Positions 11,254 through 22,643 of a stretch of DNA of 64,000 bases are shown one piece after another. This stretch comes from Heterohyrax brucei (Eukaryota > Chordata > Mammalia > Hyracoidea > Procaviidae), in contig CM053142.1 in NCBI GenBank assembly GCA_028571685.1, positions 64,753,296-64,817,295 on the forward strand. Reading direction: 5' to 3'. The translations under genes and the position numbers were made by a program. The notes below the pieces were generated by a model that was not told where the DNA came from, searched no databases, and saw only the letters and a list, made by a program, of their open reading frames with translations. The first letter of the stretch is position 1. Each line of letters starts with the position of its first letter.

Positions 11254-11964
11254 TTAACACTGTCAGAGTTTACCAGGAGAGACAGGGTATGAACAACCTT
11301 GGGGTAAGTGTCATGAGAGAACAGTTCTAAGGACAAACTCATGTGCTCCTGGAGGGAGGTCAACCAAGGGTGATCGCGCACTGTATCACATGCACCCTGG
11401 AACGTTGCCTAGTCCATCTGTTTGTCTTTTCTGTTGTTAAAGATCCCCAATGCAAGCAATTGCATTAGCTCCCTTTGGTCACCAATTTTATGTCTCATAT
11501 CCTAAACGGCAATTCTTAATGTCTGACTGACATATCTTTGCTATAGTTTAAGTCTGGTCCCTCTGGTCTGTTCCTAGAGAAGATGGAGAGCAGCTGGCTA
11601 CCACATTCTGCACAATAACTCTTCAGGGGGTTGGAGACTGTTATTAAGTTCCTCTTGAGCTCTGGATACAATTACCCATCATGGGTTGACTGAGAAAAAA
11701 AGGATGCAGACTGTACTTCATTTTCTGTCAAATAAGTGCCTCTGGGAATTCAGAGACATGGAAGACAGTACATGTAGCCTTTGGCTGTAGATAAGTTTTG
11801 AGGTAGGCAGCTGCACAATAGTCAGTGATTTTTCTCTCCAGGAGAATAAACAGACTGCAAAGCATCCTGGAGAACAGTTCAACACTACTAAAAACTCACA
11901 GAAGTTCATTCTACAACCTGTTTTAGAGGACAAAGGAAGTTTGCTCCCATCCAGGTAATCTGTC
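11254..11964. other. Unique-looking DNA
   Basis: No gene or repeat recognised. Confidence 0.35.
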
Positions 11965-12288
11965 ACTCGAGGGACACTACCCAGTCTTGGGCAACTCTCA
12001 CAGTCATCGCTATGCTGGAGCCCACTGTTAACAGACACTGTGTCAATCCATCGCATGAGGGTTCTCCTCTTTTTCACTCACGTTCTACCTAGGTCTTTCT
12101 CTGGGGACTAGTCCTTCCTGATATGTCCGAAGTACACGAGACGAAGTCTTCAGTAAGTATGGTGAAAGGATACTGCCCTGACACACACCTTTCCTGACTT
12201 TAAACCATGTATTATCCCCTTGTTGTGTTCAAACGACTGCCTCTTAATCTATGTACGGATTCCTTACGAGCACAATTAGGCGTTCAGG
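11965..12288 (-). mobile_element. RTE/BovB LINE fragment, antisense, internally deleted
   Basis: The plus strand carries the antisense BovB 3' region (CACTGTGTCAATCCATCGCA, GACTAGTCCTTCCTGATATG). It then jumps at about 12150 to a more internal block (AGTATGGTGAAAGGATACTG to ACGAGCACAATTAGGCGTTC). Several hundred bases of the family sequence are missing between. Confidence 0.7.
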
Positions 12289-12389
12289 TATTCCTATTCT
12301 TCACAGCTTTACCCTTCCCGTTCTGGACCCCCAACTATCTTTCTAGTCTTATCTCCTCTAATTTTTTTTTTCAGGCAAGCATACACTAC

Positions 12390-12770
12390 TGCCTCGCTTG
12401 CCCTTTCTTCCTCAGACACACAGTCCCTCTTCCCAGCTCTGCACATTTGTCCATGCTTCTCTCTTTACCTGGACTAGTCCTTTCCCACTTTTTCATCTGG
12501 TATTTCTTCAAGACTTTTACTGACTTACTCTCAGAAATATGCAATCTTTCTACTTTTTGTGTTTTCTACAATACTGTATCCCTGTATCTAACAAGCACTT
12601 AAGGAATGGAACTGTCGTTTATTTGTTCATGTATTGGTTTCCTCACTAGGATAATAGCTTCTGGAAGGCAAAGACCATACCTTCTTCATCTTGGAAGTCA
12701 GTCCTAACACAGGGTTTAACATGTGAATGGCTGTAGCCTGTCATGTGGTGGGTGGTCAGTACAAGTTTAA
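12390..12770 (+). mobile_element. L2 LINE 3' end fragment
   Basis: Diverged L2 3' region: the text moves from a pyrimidine-rich ORF end (CTTTACCTGGACTAGTCCTT) to TAGCTTCTGGAAGGCAAAGA and CCTAACACAGGGTTTAACAT, which match the L2 3' UTR layout. Confidence 0.6.
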
Positions 12771-12837
12771 TGACTAAAGCCACAATGAAACATTTTGATT
12801 TTTAGAATTCTTTTGGCAGTTTCAATGGTTGAAGCAA

Positions 12838-13335
12838 ATAATCTCAGAAGCTAGGCTATATGAAGAAGAAAAGAGCGTTAGGACTGGAGGAAGAGATTAA
12901 TAACCTGCAATATGCAGATGGTACAATCCTGCTTGCTAAAATTAAAGAAAACTTAAAGCTTTTACTGATGAAGAGAGAATCTATAGCCAGCACAAAGGAA
13001 ACAAAAAACCTCACAACTGCACCAATAAGCAACACTGTGATAAAAGAAGAAAATATTGAAGCTGTCAAGAATTTCATTCTACTTGGATCCACAATCCATG
13101 GCCATGGAAGCAGCAGTCAAGAAATCTGCATTGGACAAACCTTAGAAAGACCTCTTTCAAGTGTTTAAAGCTAAGATGCCACTTCGAGGACTAAGGTGCA
13201 TCTGACCCAGGCCATAGTATTCTCAATCACCACCTATGTGTGGGAAAGCTGGACAATGAATAAGAAAAAATGAAGAAGAAATGATGCCTTTCAATACACC
13301 ATGGACTGCCAGAAGAATGCTCTAGGAAATGAGAG
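12838..13335 (+). mobile_element. RTE/BovB LINE fragment, sense (RT end to 3' part)
   Basis: Sense fragment encoding the remnant EEINNLQYADGTILLAKIKE, the RT YADD-box region (here YADG), followed by ILLGSTIHGHGSSSQE and the AAGCTGGACAATGAATAAG block. Frames are broken after about 100 codons. It is useful as an uninterrupted reference for the L1-split copy at 60090-61390. Confidence 0.8.
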
Positions 13336-13426
13336 AGAATTAAAGGATAGTGTGTGTGTTAATTTGGTTTCATTATTTCCATCCAAATACTTTATGTGAG
13401 TTTATCAAATGCTACTGCAGTACCTG

Positions 13427-13589
13427 GAAGCCCTGGTGTTGTAGCGGTTAAGTGTTATGACTGCTAATTAAAAGGTCAGCAGTTCAAATCTGCCAGCCAC
13501 TCCTTGGAAACTCTATAGGGCAGTTCTTCTCTGTCCTATAGGGTCACTATGAATCAGAATTGACTCAGTGGCAGTGGGTTTGGTTTTTT
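13427..13589 (+). repeat. AfroSINE
   Basis: Plus-strand copy from GGAAGCCCTGGTGTTGTAGC to GCAGTGGGTTTGGTTTTTTT. Confidence 0.85.
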
Positions 13590-14914
13590 TTCACTTGTAT
13601 TGCAGTACCCACCAGCCAGCATTGTCATGTACTTTTGAGGCTTTTTGACTATATTAGTCCAAAATGCAGATAGATCTTACCTTCTCTGGGTTCCATAGTG
13701 CACATGCAGCCACGGACTAGTTACCTGTAGAACTGGCTATATGCCATTCAAATACCTGTTTTCAGGTAGTCTTCATTCTCTTCCCCAGATTAGCATATTT
13801 CAACAGCAAAGATTCTAAGCAGTTCTGAGGTTTGTAACAAGTAAGTTGTTACTGCTAATTAACAACCTTTACTTGCGAGTGATTTCTTTTATATGTATTA
13901 GAACTTACTCAAGATTATCCCCTTCCCATCCAATTCACTTTCTTACTTAAGAGATGAAGGCGTGGAGTTCACCTAACTGCCTCTTACAAGCCCAGCGTGT
14001 TGTCTCTGTTACAGGAGATTTTAGCAACCAGAATCACGCCTGTTTGAACTTTCACTATCTAGTACTCCACATGTGTCCGAGGATTCCTCAAATTCTAGGT
14101 ATACCTATAAGGATGTCATCTAACCTGCGCAGCAGCAGCAGCAGGAACACTGGGAAACGACACTCTAGATTTACAGCCCTCGGTGGTATCATTCCTCTTA
14201 TTAGAATGAACTGGATACCCAAGGGTCATCAGGTTGGAAGGCCAGGTTTCTCTAATGCAACTCTGGCTGTGCTGAAAATACCTTCAATCTCTGCCAGTTA
14301 CTCTTTTCTTTGAGTATCTTTTGCTTACGACATAGCTCTTTTTGGCCTACCCTCCATTTTATGACTTGAGTGTGATCTCAGCTGGAAGAACTGTGAACGT
14401 AAATTGCTTCGCAGAACTGTTACCTCATTTTCTTTCTGACAGCTTTGAGAGAGTAAAGGGGGAGCAGAAACTGAGTATCACAGAAAACAGTACCTAAAAA
14501 GATCTTTTCACCAGCTCTTTATTTTACAGATGTGGAACCAAGGCCTAGGGACTTGTCAGTCTGGAATTCCAGGTTGATGTCATTAATCATAGAACCAACA
14601 AATATAAACTTGGATGTTTGAGGCAATGGGCTAAGTGCTACCAGATGAATAGAGAAGAATAAATTACAGCCTGGCCCCAAAGGGCTTCACAAAACAATGA
14701 TGACAAGTTATTTAACTGTAGTCTATGATAACCTAGACAGTTCTGATAACCTAGACACAAAAAGTATTAGATACTATTATTGATGTTGACAATGAAAATG
14801 GACAACAGATTCCCAACTTAAAGTCCTCAGACTAGAAGGAATATTCCACATCATGTGATCTTTACCCATACTCTTGCTTCCTCTTGTAGCAACCCAACTG
14901 GTAATAATTATATC
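13590..14914. other. Unique-looking DNA with a short CAG run
   Basis: No gene recognised. A short GCAGCAGCAGCAGCAGG run lies near 14129-14145. The open frame 13954-14313 has no protein family features. Confidence 0.35.
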
Positions 14915-15115
14915 TAAATGTTGAGCAACTACTAAGTGTCAGACACTGTGCAAAGGGCTTTACATACCCACACAGGCCCAGGAAATTCTCACAACAGCAT
15001 TAAAATACAAGGAAACAGCAGTGCAGAGAAGTTTGGCAACTTATATCTAAGGCTATACAACTAGAAATAGGCAAAGCTGGGTCCAACACCTGGGATGACC
15101 TGGCTTTAAAATCCA
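14915..15115 (+). repeat. MIR SINE
   Basis: MIR landmarks CTACTAAGTGTCAGACACTG, GGGCTTTACATACCCACACA and CAGAGAAGTTTGGCAACTTA appear in order. Confidence 0.75.
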
Positions 15116-15171
15116 CTTCTTTCATTTAACGTATTTCTGTTTAAAATTCTTTTGATATATTTGAATTAACT

Positions 15172-16885
15172 TGTTTTATTGTACCTTAGATGAAGATTTA
15201 CTAAAAATATTAGTTTTTCATTAAACAGTTCCTACACATTTTGTTTTATGACATTGGTTAACAACCCACAGCATGTCAACACTCTCCGTTCTCAACCTTG
15301 GGTTCTCTATTACCAGCTTTCCTGTTCCATCCTATCTTGTAGTCCTTGCTCCTGGGCTGGCATGCCCCTTTAGCCTCATTTTTTTTTTTTTTTTAATGAG
15401 CCTGTCCCATCTTCTGCTGAAGGGTGCACCTCACCTGAGCTGAAAGGGTATCTGGGGGCCATATTCCCAGGGTTTCTCCAGTCTCTGTCAAGTCAGAAAG
15501 TCTTATCTTTCTTCTTGGGTTAGCAATTTCTTCTACATTTTTCTCCAGTTCCATCTGGGACCCCCTGTTATGATCCCTGCCAAAGCAGTTAGTGGTGGTA
15601 GCTAGACACTATCTGCTTTTACTGGACTCAGTCTGATAGAGAACATTGTTGACGTGGTCCATTAGTCTGCTCAACCAACCCTTTCCTTGTATCTTTAATT
15701 TTCTTCATTATTCCTTGCTCCAAAGACCAGCGGAGTATCCTGGATGGCTGTTCACAGACTTTTAAGACCCTAGATACTACTCATCGTAAGTTTAACTTTT
15801 GGAAGTTAATTATCTAGCTTATATTCTGGAGTTTATGTCTTTTTGGTATGGTTTGTATCATGTTAATGCCATGTACTAGGTCTTACAGTATTGATACTAG
15901 CTTTTCTTCTATGAACTTTATAGTTTGGGGTCTCTGACCCATTTGAACTAGTATTTGTGTATGGTGTGAAGTAAGGGTCCTGTTTCATTTTTTTTTTTTT
16001 TTTTTTTTGCAGATGGGGCAGCCAGTTTTGCTAGCACCATTTGATAAAAAGATGGTCTTCTCCCTATTGGATGAACTTTGAGCCCTCGTCAAACGTCAGG
16101 TGACCATAGGTGGATGGATTTACATCTGGGTTCTCAAGTCTGTTCTAGTTGATCTATGTATCTGTCTTTGTATCAGTACCAGGCTGTTTTGACCACCATA
16201 CTTGTAGAGTAAGTTCTGAGGTCAGGTAGTGCTACTCCTCCTACGTTCTTCTTTTGCAGCAGTGCTTTACTTTCTGGGGCTGCTTCCCTTTTGATATAAA
16301 GTGAATGATCAGCCTTTCCACCTCTTTAAAGAATGTTGTTGGTATTTGTATTGGGTAGAAGTGTCATTTTCACAAAGTTGAATCTATCCATCTACGAGCA
16401 TGGTATGTTTTTCCATTTATGTAGATCTCTTGTGATTTCCTGCAGTAGTGTTTTGTAGTTTCTTTGTATAGGTCTCTTATATCACTGGGTATATTTATTT
16501 CTAAGTATTTTTATTTTACTTAGGGCTATTAGAAAATGGTATTGTTCTCCTGATTTTCTTTTCCGTCTTTATTGTTATCTAGGAAACTGACTGATTTTTG
16601 TATGTTTATCTTGTATCCTGCTACTTTGCTGAATCTTTCTGTTAGTTTCAGTAGTTTTCTCATGGAGTCTTTTGGTTTTCTATGTACAGAATCAAATCAC
16701 CCTCAAACAGGAACAATTTAACTTCCTCATTACCAATTTGGATGCCCTTTCTTTCCTTTTCTTGCTTTATTGCTCTAACTAGGACTTCTAGCACAATGTT
16801 AAAATAGGAATGATGATAATGGGCATCCTTGTCTGACGGCACTTGGCTTGGATGTCTTGTTCTTGTTCTCAAGGGGAATGTTTCT
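15172..16885 (-). mobile_element. Older L1, antisense: 3' UTR plus ORF2 pieces
   Basis: The plus strand begins with an L1 3' UTR of a subfamily distinct from the four other L1 3' UTRs. It then enters antisense ORF2 at about 15845 (TGTATGGTGTGAAGTAAGGG at 15958, ACCAGGCTGTTTTGACCACC at 16179). It ends in the RT region, where [20 protein letters not shown] can still be read on the minus strand (16660-16899). Parts of ORF2 are missing between the blocks, and the frame is broken. A T run at about 15988-16008 is a later expansion. Confidence 0.75.
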
Positions 16886-16899
16886 ATAGAACAAATCAA

Positions 16900-17350
16900 T
16901 CCAAAGAGGGAAATGCAGAACAGAAATTCAGTTTTTCATAGACTCTGGACTTTCTGGAGCCATAGTGGCTGGACAAACTCCTGGAAACTGCCACCCCCAA
17001 ATAATCCTTGAGCTGTAAACTAAAAACGTCACCTGAAATCTTCTTAAAATCAAACAATAGTTTAGCTTAACCACTAAAGAATGTATGCATTGAGCCTTTG
17101 TGTTCTTTCAAGATCTAGCTATACAGGATCAAACTGATAATAGCAACTCAAAAGATTAGATAGGAAAACTAGGGGGCAGTGAATTTATGTTAATGAGGGA
17201 GGAACAACTTAGAAAAGGAAGATGAGAATAGCTGCACACCTTGAATAATATAATCATGCCACTGAACTGTATGTGCAGAAATTGCCAGACTGGTATATGT
17301 TTTGCTGTGGATATTCTCAACAACAAAAAATAAAATAAATTACTAAAAAG
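16900..17350 (+). repeat. Probable dispersed repeat with A-rich end, family not named
   Basis: About 450 bp beginning near ACTCTGGACTTTCTGGAGCC and ending in an A-rich stretch (17323-17347). I recall similar text as a common interspersed sequence in elephant DNA, but cannot name it. No coding capacity is seen. Confidence 0.35.
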
Positions 17351-17852
17351 TAAATTAGGCAAGTGGTACTACGTCATAGGTTTCAATTTTAAGCAGAGTT
17401 TGTAACTTATCTTTTTGGACACATATTTTGTAAAGAGCATAGAATCTGCCTATTATGTTCTGAGGCATTAACAATACAGTTTTAAGAAACTGAGTATCCG
17501 ATCTGCACCAAGGAGGGTTGCAAAACTTTGGGGCTTTGTAATTAAAAATGATGCAAAGCATACCCAGAAGACAGTGCTGCAGGTAAACAGTGGGGGAGTA
17601 AGGCATGTAAAAGAGATTATAGGATCAGGGACTTAGGGGTGTTTTCTTTTGGGCCTGAAGAACTAAGGTTTAAGGGGTCATTGTCTTTGTGTTTACAGAC
17701 TCAGGAAATACTTATTTGCTGGACCAAGTAAAATCAAATAGGAGGGAAGGAAAGAAAAGTAAGATTAAGTGACAGCATCTAGGTAGGTTATGCATGAAGA
17801 ACGTTCAGTGGGCAAGATTCCAAAACAGCAGAACAGACTACTACTGGGAAAA
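17351..17852. other. Unique-looking DNA
   Basis: No gene or repeat recognised. Confidence 0.35.
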
Positions 17853-18060
17853 TAACAGTTGCAGTTGGGTTGACTCCGATTCAGAGTGACCCCATGTGTG
17901 TCAGCCTGGTACTGTGCTCCACACCGTTTTCAATGGCTAAGGGTTTTTTGGACCCCAGCTGCCAGTACTTTCTTCAGAGGTGGCTCTTGGCGGACTTGAA
18001 CCTCCTGCTTTTTGGTTAGCAGCCAAGCGTGTTAACTGTTTGTGCCATTCAGCGACACCG
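17853..18060 (-). repeat. AfroSINE, longer subfamily, antisense
   Basis: Antisense RTE-like tail (GTTGCAGTTGGGTTGACTCC), an extra central block with TTGGACCCCAGCTGCCAGTA, then the antisense tRNA-like head. Confidence 0.65.
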
Positions 18061-18092
18061 ATTATTTGGGTTAAAAATAAATAAATAAATGA

Positions 18093-18241
18093 ATCAAACC
18101 TGTTGCCTTCCAGTCAACTCTGACTCATAGCCACCCTACAGGGCAGGGTAGAACTGTCCATATAGTTTCCAAGAAACGTCTAGTGGACTCGAACTGCCAA
18201 CCGTTTTGTTAGAAGCTATAGCTCTATACCACCAGGGTTTT
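18093..18241 (-). repeat. AfroSINE, antisense
   Basis: Antisense copy from TCAAACCTGTTGCCTTCCAG to ATACCACCAGGGTTTTC, preceded by a TAAA-type simple repeat near 18078. Confidence 0.8.
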
Positions 18242-18959
18242 CTATTGTTGGGAGAGGGCCAACTATTCCTAGCGATTATTATAAATGGGATAAGTATCTT
18301 TCCAGGTGGTGATGGCCATACACTATCCCATCTGGCATCAAGGCAGTTTCTTGGTAATTTCTGGAAGGCCTTTTACTTTCGTTGCTAAAATTCAGAGCAA
18401 ACAAACTCAGCTCCCCAAGAGTTTTGTTGCGAACTTCGGGGTTTTTCTGAGGTAAGATGCTGCCATCTAGTGTTTGTTGCTCTCAACTACACCTACTTGC
18501 CTATCCCTTGATCTAATTAGGAAAACCCTCAGTTGTTTAGCCTCTGTCTCCTTGTCAAATAAACCTATGTAGCAAAGTCATGCAGAAAATGGACTCAATG
18601 ACTTGTTGAAATAAAGTCTTCTTTGAGGAATAATTTAAGAGTAGGCAGTCTAGTGTTGACACAGGAGAACCCAGGGCTCACTTTCACTGTCCCTGGATTG
18701 GTTACATGCGGAGGCACTACAAGGAGCACGCGTGGAACTTGTTCTCTATGTCTTTTAAGGAAAGATCTAGGACCAAGTGGTAGAAGATACAGGGAAGGAG
18801 ATACAGAGGAAAGTAAGAATCAATTTTCTGACATTTGGAGTTGTCTCACGTGAGAAGAAACTCCTTGTCAGTGCAGTAGCAGACACAGAGTAGTTCTTGG
18901 TGGGAAAGCTCTAAATCAGCAAGGTGGTTGTGGCTTGAAAGAGACAATGTTTAAATCTG
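18242..18959. other. Unique-looking DNA
   Basis: No gene or repeat recognised. Confidence 0.35.
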
Positions 18960-19065
18960 AGTTCTTGGAAGGCACAGGTTTGTACCACTGAATCCTGTGC
19001 TGAGCATGATGCCTGGTATGCAGTAGATACAGATACCTGGTTGGTGTTTTTTTGAATGAATATAT
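18960..19065 (+). mobile_element. L2 LINE 3' tip
   Basis: Short L2 3' end: TTCTTGGAAGGCACAGGT, GATGCCTGGTATGCAGTAGA, ending in GTTTTTTTGAATGAATA, the usual end of this family. Confidence 0.55.
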
Positions 19066-19789
19066 ACATTCATTAACAATTTCCTTGGAAGGAGAACACT
19101 AGTGCAAATAAAAGTTATTGAACAAGTTGAGAAAGAAAAGTAGTCCCTGACATTTAGAAGCCCGCCTGGCACTCACAACTAAACCTTTTTATTCTCCTGC
19201 TGATCACAAAACCATTTCACAGAGATACCAACCTTAGATATAGTTATTTTGAGACCATGGTAAACTGAGAGAAAGCAAGTTCACTTTCATAATTTTGTCG
19301 AAGCACAGACAAAAAAAAAATAAGATCACTATGCCACCCACTGAATATGAAACACTCCCTCTCTGAGTTAAAATGAGTGACTATGCTTCTTTGCCAATTA
19401 CAGCTTATCGTTGTGCCAGTCTTTACCCCACAGATGATTTGCTGAAACACCCAATCCTAGAACTGCTTCAGCGTTCTCACAGCATCCCATCTAGACGGAA
19501 ATCCTGCTTTCTTAGACCCTTTCCCAAATCACCCAGCCACAATCCAAATCCTGGAGTTGGTCCTTTCTACTTCCTTACTGGGACGCTCTATAACTCCCCA
19601 CGGTAAAGATTCACCAGCTCTGCAACGAGTACTAAATCCCCAGTTGTCTAACAACAGGGTTGGTTTTTGACCAAGTAAATGTTAAAGGAAAAAATTTAAA
19701 AAGGCCCCTAACACCAAGTGCAATATAAACTCCATTAAGTACTCCAGATTTCCGACAGTTGCATTACTTACAGAATACTTCCTGGAAGG

Positions 19790-20000
19790 GATGGAGGATA
19801 TCTAATGTTAACATCCACTAACATTACCTGAGGTATACTTACTATGTGCCAGGCATCATCCTAAGCACTTCACAGCCAAATGATCCTCATAACCACCCTA
19901 CAAGGTAGGCACTGTCACCATCTCTCTACTTTACAGACAAAGAAACTGAAGAACAGAGAGGTCAAGTACCCTCCTCAAGGTCAGACACTGATAAGGGATG
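19790..20000 (+). repeat. MIR SINE
   Basis: Well-preserved MIR core: ACTATGTGCCAGGCATCATC, CTAAGCACTTCACAGCC, GAAACTGAAGAACAGAGAGG, followed by the AGTACCCTCCTCAAGGTC block. Confidence 0.85.
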
Positions 20001-20454
20001 ACCTGCCAACCCGGCCATCTGAGAGCGGAGCACATGTTTCAGAGGAACAGGACTTGGAGGGCAGAAGGGAGGTGGGTGTGTATTCTCAGAGGAGGCAGCA
20101 AGGCAGAAGAATGAACTCCCCTCCCTAATAAGCAATTTCTCTTAGTAACATAGAACAATCTACATCACCCGTGCTCCTCTCTCCAAATGTCCCTGAGCAC
20201 CAATGCTGGTTTCCTCACAGCTGGTTCCCAGGGCCTGGTGGAGAGGCTGCGGACAATACATTGAGTCTTTAAATGGCTTTTGATTCAGCTGCCCTTAGTT
20301 TTAATCAACAAAATACAACTCTAACGTGCCTCTACCCTACAACTTGTTTTTCTTGTCTCTTCAAAACCTGATGCAGCACAGATAGGCAGAGGGGACACAA
20401 AATCAATCCTTCATAGGTCTCTACATTCAAATGTCACTTCTCTGGGTAAACAAC

Positions 20455-20602
20455 AACTCAGTGCTGTTGAGTCAATTCCAAGTCATAGTGACCCTACAGG
20501 ACAGAGTATAACTGCCCCATATGGTTTCCAAGGAGCGCCTTGTTGATTCTATCTGCTAACCTAACTGCTGTAGCACTTAACCAGTTCACCACCAGGGTTT
20601 CC
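20455..20602 (-). repeat. AfroSINE, antisense
   Basis: Antisense copy from AACTCAGTGCTGTTGAGTCA to TTCACCACCAGGGTTTCCC. Confidence 0.82.
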
Positions 20603-20689
20603 CTTCCCAGGGCAGCCCTCTCTAATTCTCTAAGATGGGTTAACTCTCTGCCACAGGCTCCCACAGTGGCCTGAACTTACCCTTTGGTG

Positions 20690-20830
20690 AGGCTCATTGC
20701 TCTTGTCCTTACAGGCCAGTATCTGTGCCCTCTGCCAGACTTTCGGCTCCCTGAAAGCAGAGGCCATGTGACACCTGTTCACTGCCTGGCACAGCACAAA
20801 ATTGGAGTTGTGAACATGTGGAAGGGGGTG
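20690..20830 (+). mobile_element. L2 LINE 3' end, very diverged
   Basis: The pattern GGCTCCCTGAAAGCAGAGGC ... TTCACTGCCTGGCACAGCAC fits the L2 3' UTR. Weak call. Confidence 0.4.
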
Positions 20831-22637
20831 GAGGTGTAGGGATCTAATGAGACAAGAGTTTTAGGAAGAACCAGGTTAATTCTTTTCTCTTCCTCCCTCA
20901 AACCCTTACTTCTTCTTAGTGAAGCATGCTCCCTGATTCTTAACACAAGCTAAAAAAGCAAACAAGCTTCCTCAGGCAGATCAGGTGTTGCCCAGAGAAA
21001 TCTAGCTGGCTCTAGCCAGTCTTGTTGTTTTAACAAGAGGCTACTCAGTCCTTCACAAACTGCACCTTTCTGAAAAGCAAATCTTCATCCCGTGGCGAGC
21101 TGCCCAAGGTCACAGTGAATCAAACTGAAAAGTCAGAAATAAAACTCAGACCGGCTGGCTCCTAATTGGATGTTTGATCTTAATGCTTTAAAATAGAGGA
21201 GATAGGCTTGGACACTGATTCTCCTAAGTGTTACTCAAACACGGCCTTATAATGCCTGCAGCTTCCATGTGCTTTCTGGGAGACATTAAAGCATAATGAG
21301 CCCCTCAGGAAAAGTTTTATTTTAAAAAGGGATAGAAAAATCCAAGAAGTCCAGTCTGGGTTTATAATCAATATTGCAAAAATGACCTGAATTAAATTCC
21401 AGGTTGTAACTCTCCCAAGCTGGTTTTACTATAGCAAAGTTAGCATAAGACAGAGTGAGAATCAGCTTACTGCATAACCTCCTGATACGCAGTACAGCAA
21501 AGCTAGAATGCCGCAGAAAACACAATAGTCTTCGGTGTAACACTACTCTAGTCTCATGAAAGCCAAACCAAGCCAAGTGCCGTCGAAAAAGAGTCATTTA
21601 AAAACTAGTAAGATTGACACTAAATTCTTAGATACACAGCCACAGAGTGAGAAAGTTCAAATAAAACTAAGGTGTTAGCCTGCAGGGCTGCAGAATGAAA
21701 GCCAAGCAATCAAGGCCAAGAAATGGATTACCTAATCTTCTATCAAGAGACTTAGATCAGAGATCTCATAAGGCCCCTGCTGTCTTCAGTAGTAAGAATA
21801 ACCAAGACAGCTTTTCATCTGGGACGGATCAAGTACAGGCCAGTCTAGGATGAGGGCTGGGGTGGTGTGCAATAGACAACATGTGCTCCAAAACCACCTT
21901 CCCTCTTAGAGTCTATGAACACGTGGGAAGTGAACTGCCTTTGCAAAAGGGTCACTGGTTGACCTTTAAACGTCTTTCTGCAAACTTAAGGCTCAATTCT
22001 CCATGTGGGTACTACACTAACTAGGCAGCCCCCAAATAACTGTGTGCTTCATCATTCCCTGAAGTGTTCACACATTTCAGTTGTGTTGCTCCAACCAACA
22101 TGATAAAACTGCTTGATAGGAAAGTGGGCAGGGCAGCTGGCTTATTTAAACCTCTTCCTGCATGCAGTATAAAGAACAAAAATAAATAAAACAAGTACAG
22201 TGAGTGAACTCACCTTGCCAAAAGTTTTAATCAAAAATTATTTTTGACAAGGCTTTGTTTTTTCCTTTTCTTGCTATATTTTTGCTATCTTTTATCTTTC
22301 TCTTTTACAAGTCTGGTACATTTAATTTCATCTAGAAACGGACTATTTTATGCAAAAGAAAATGCCATATTTAAAAATAAACAAAACATTCTTCTCCAAG
22401 GACACAGAAATACCTAGGGTCTAAAGTACAACAATGACCACTGTAAAATTGTTTCTAGTATCAGATTGCTTCCCAGCCACCTGGGAGGTAACCTCAAATC
22501 CCTGAATGGCCTTGGAACACATTTTGTAAAGATTTTGTGTTTGTACATCATCAGCCAAAGCTCAGTTTTTATCCCAACAAGTCTTAAAAATTAGCGCAAC
22601 ACTTAGACTGGGGATGTGATTTAAGTCAGTGAAAAAC

Positions 22638-22643
22638 TTTATT
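22638..22643 (-). promoter_or_regulatory. Candidate distal PARP11 poly(A) signal
   Basis: The minus strand reads AAAAATAAAG here, about 3.15 kb past the stop and still inside the repeat-free block. It is one of several possible distal sites, the others being 24345-24350 and 21316-21321. Confidence 0.2.

Noticed and set aside
1-22000. Exons of the neighbouring gene downstream of PARP11 (CRACR2A in human, from memory)
   Set aside because: No exon-like open frame with splice sites or matching protein text was found.
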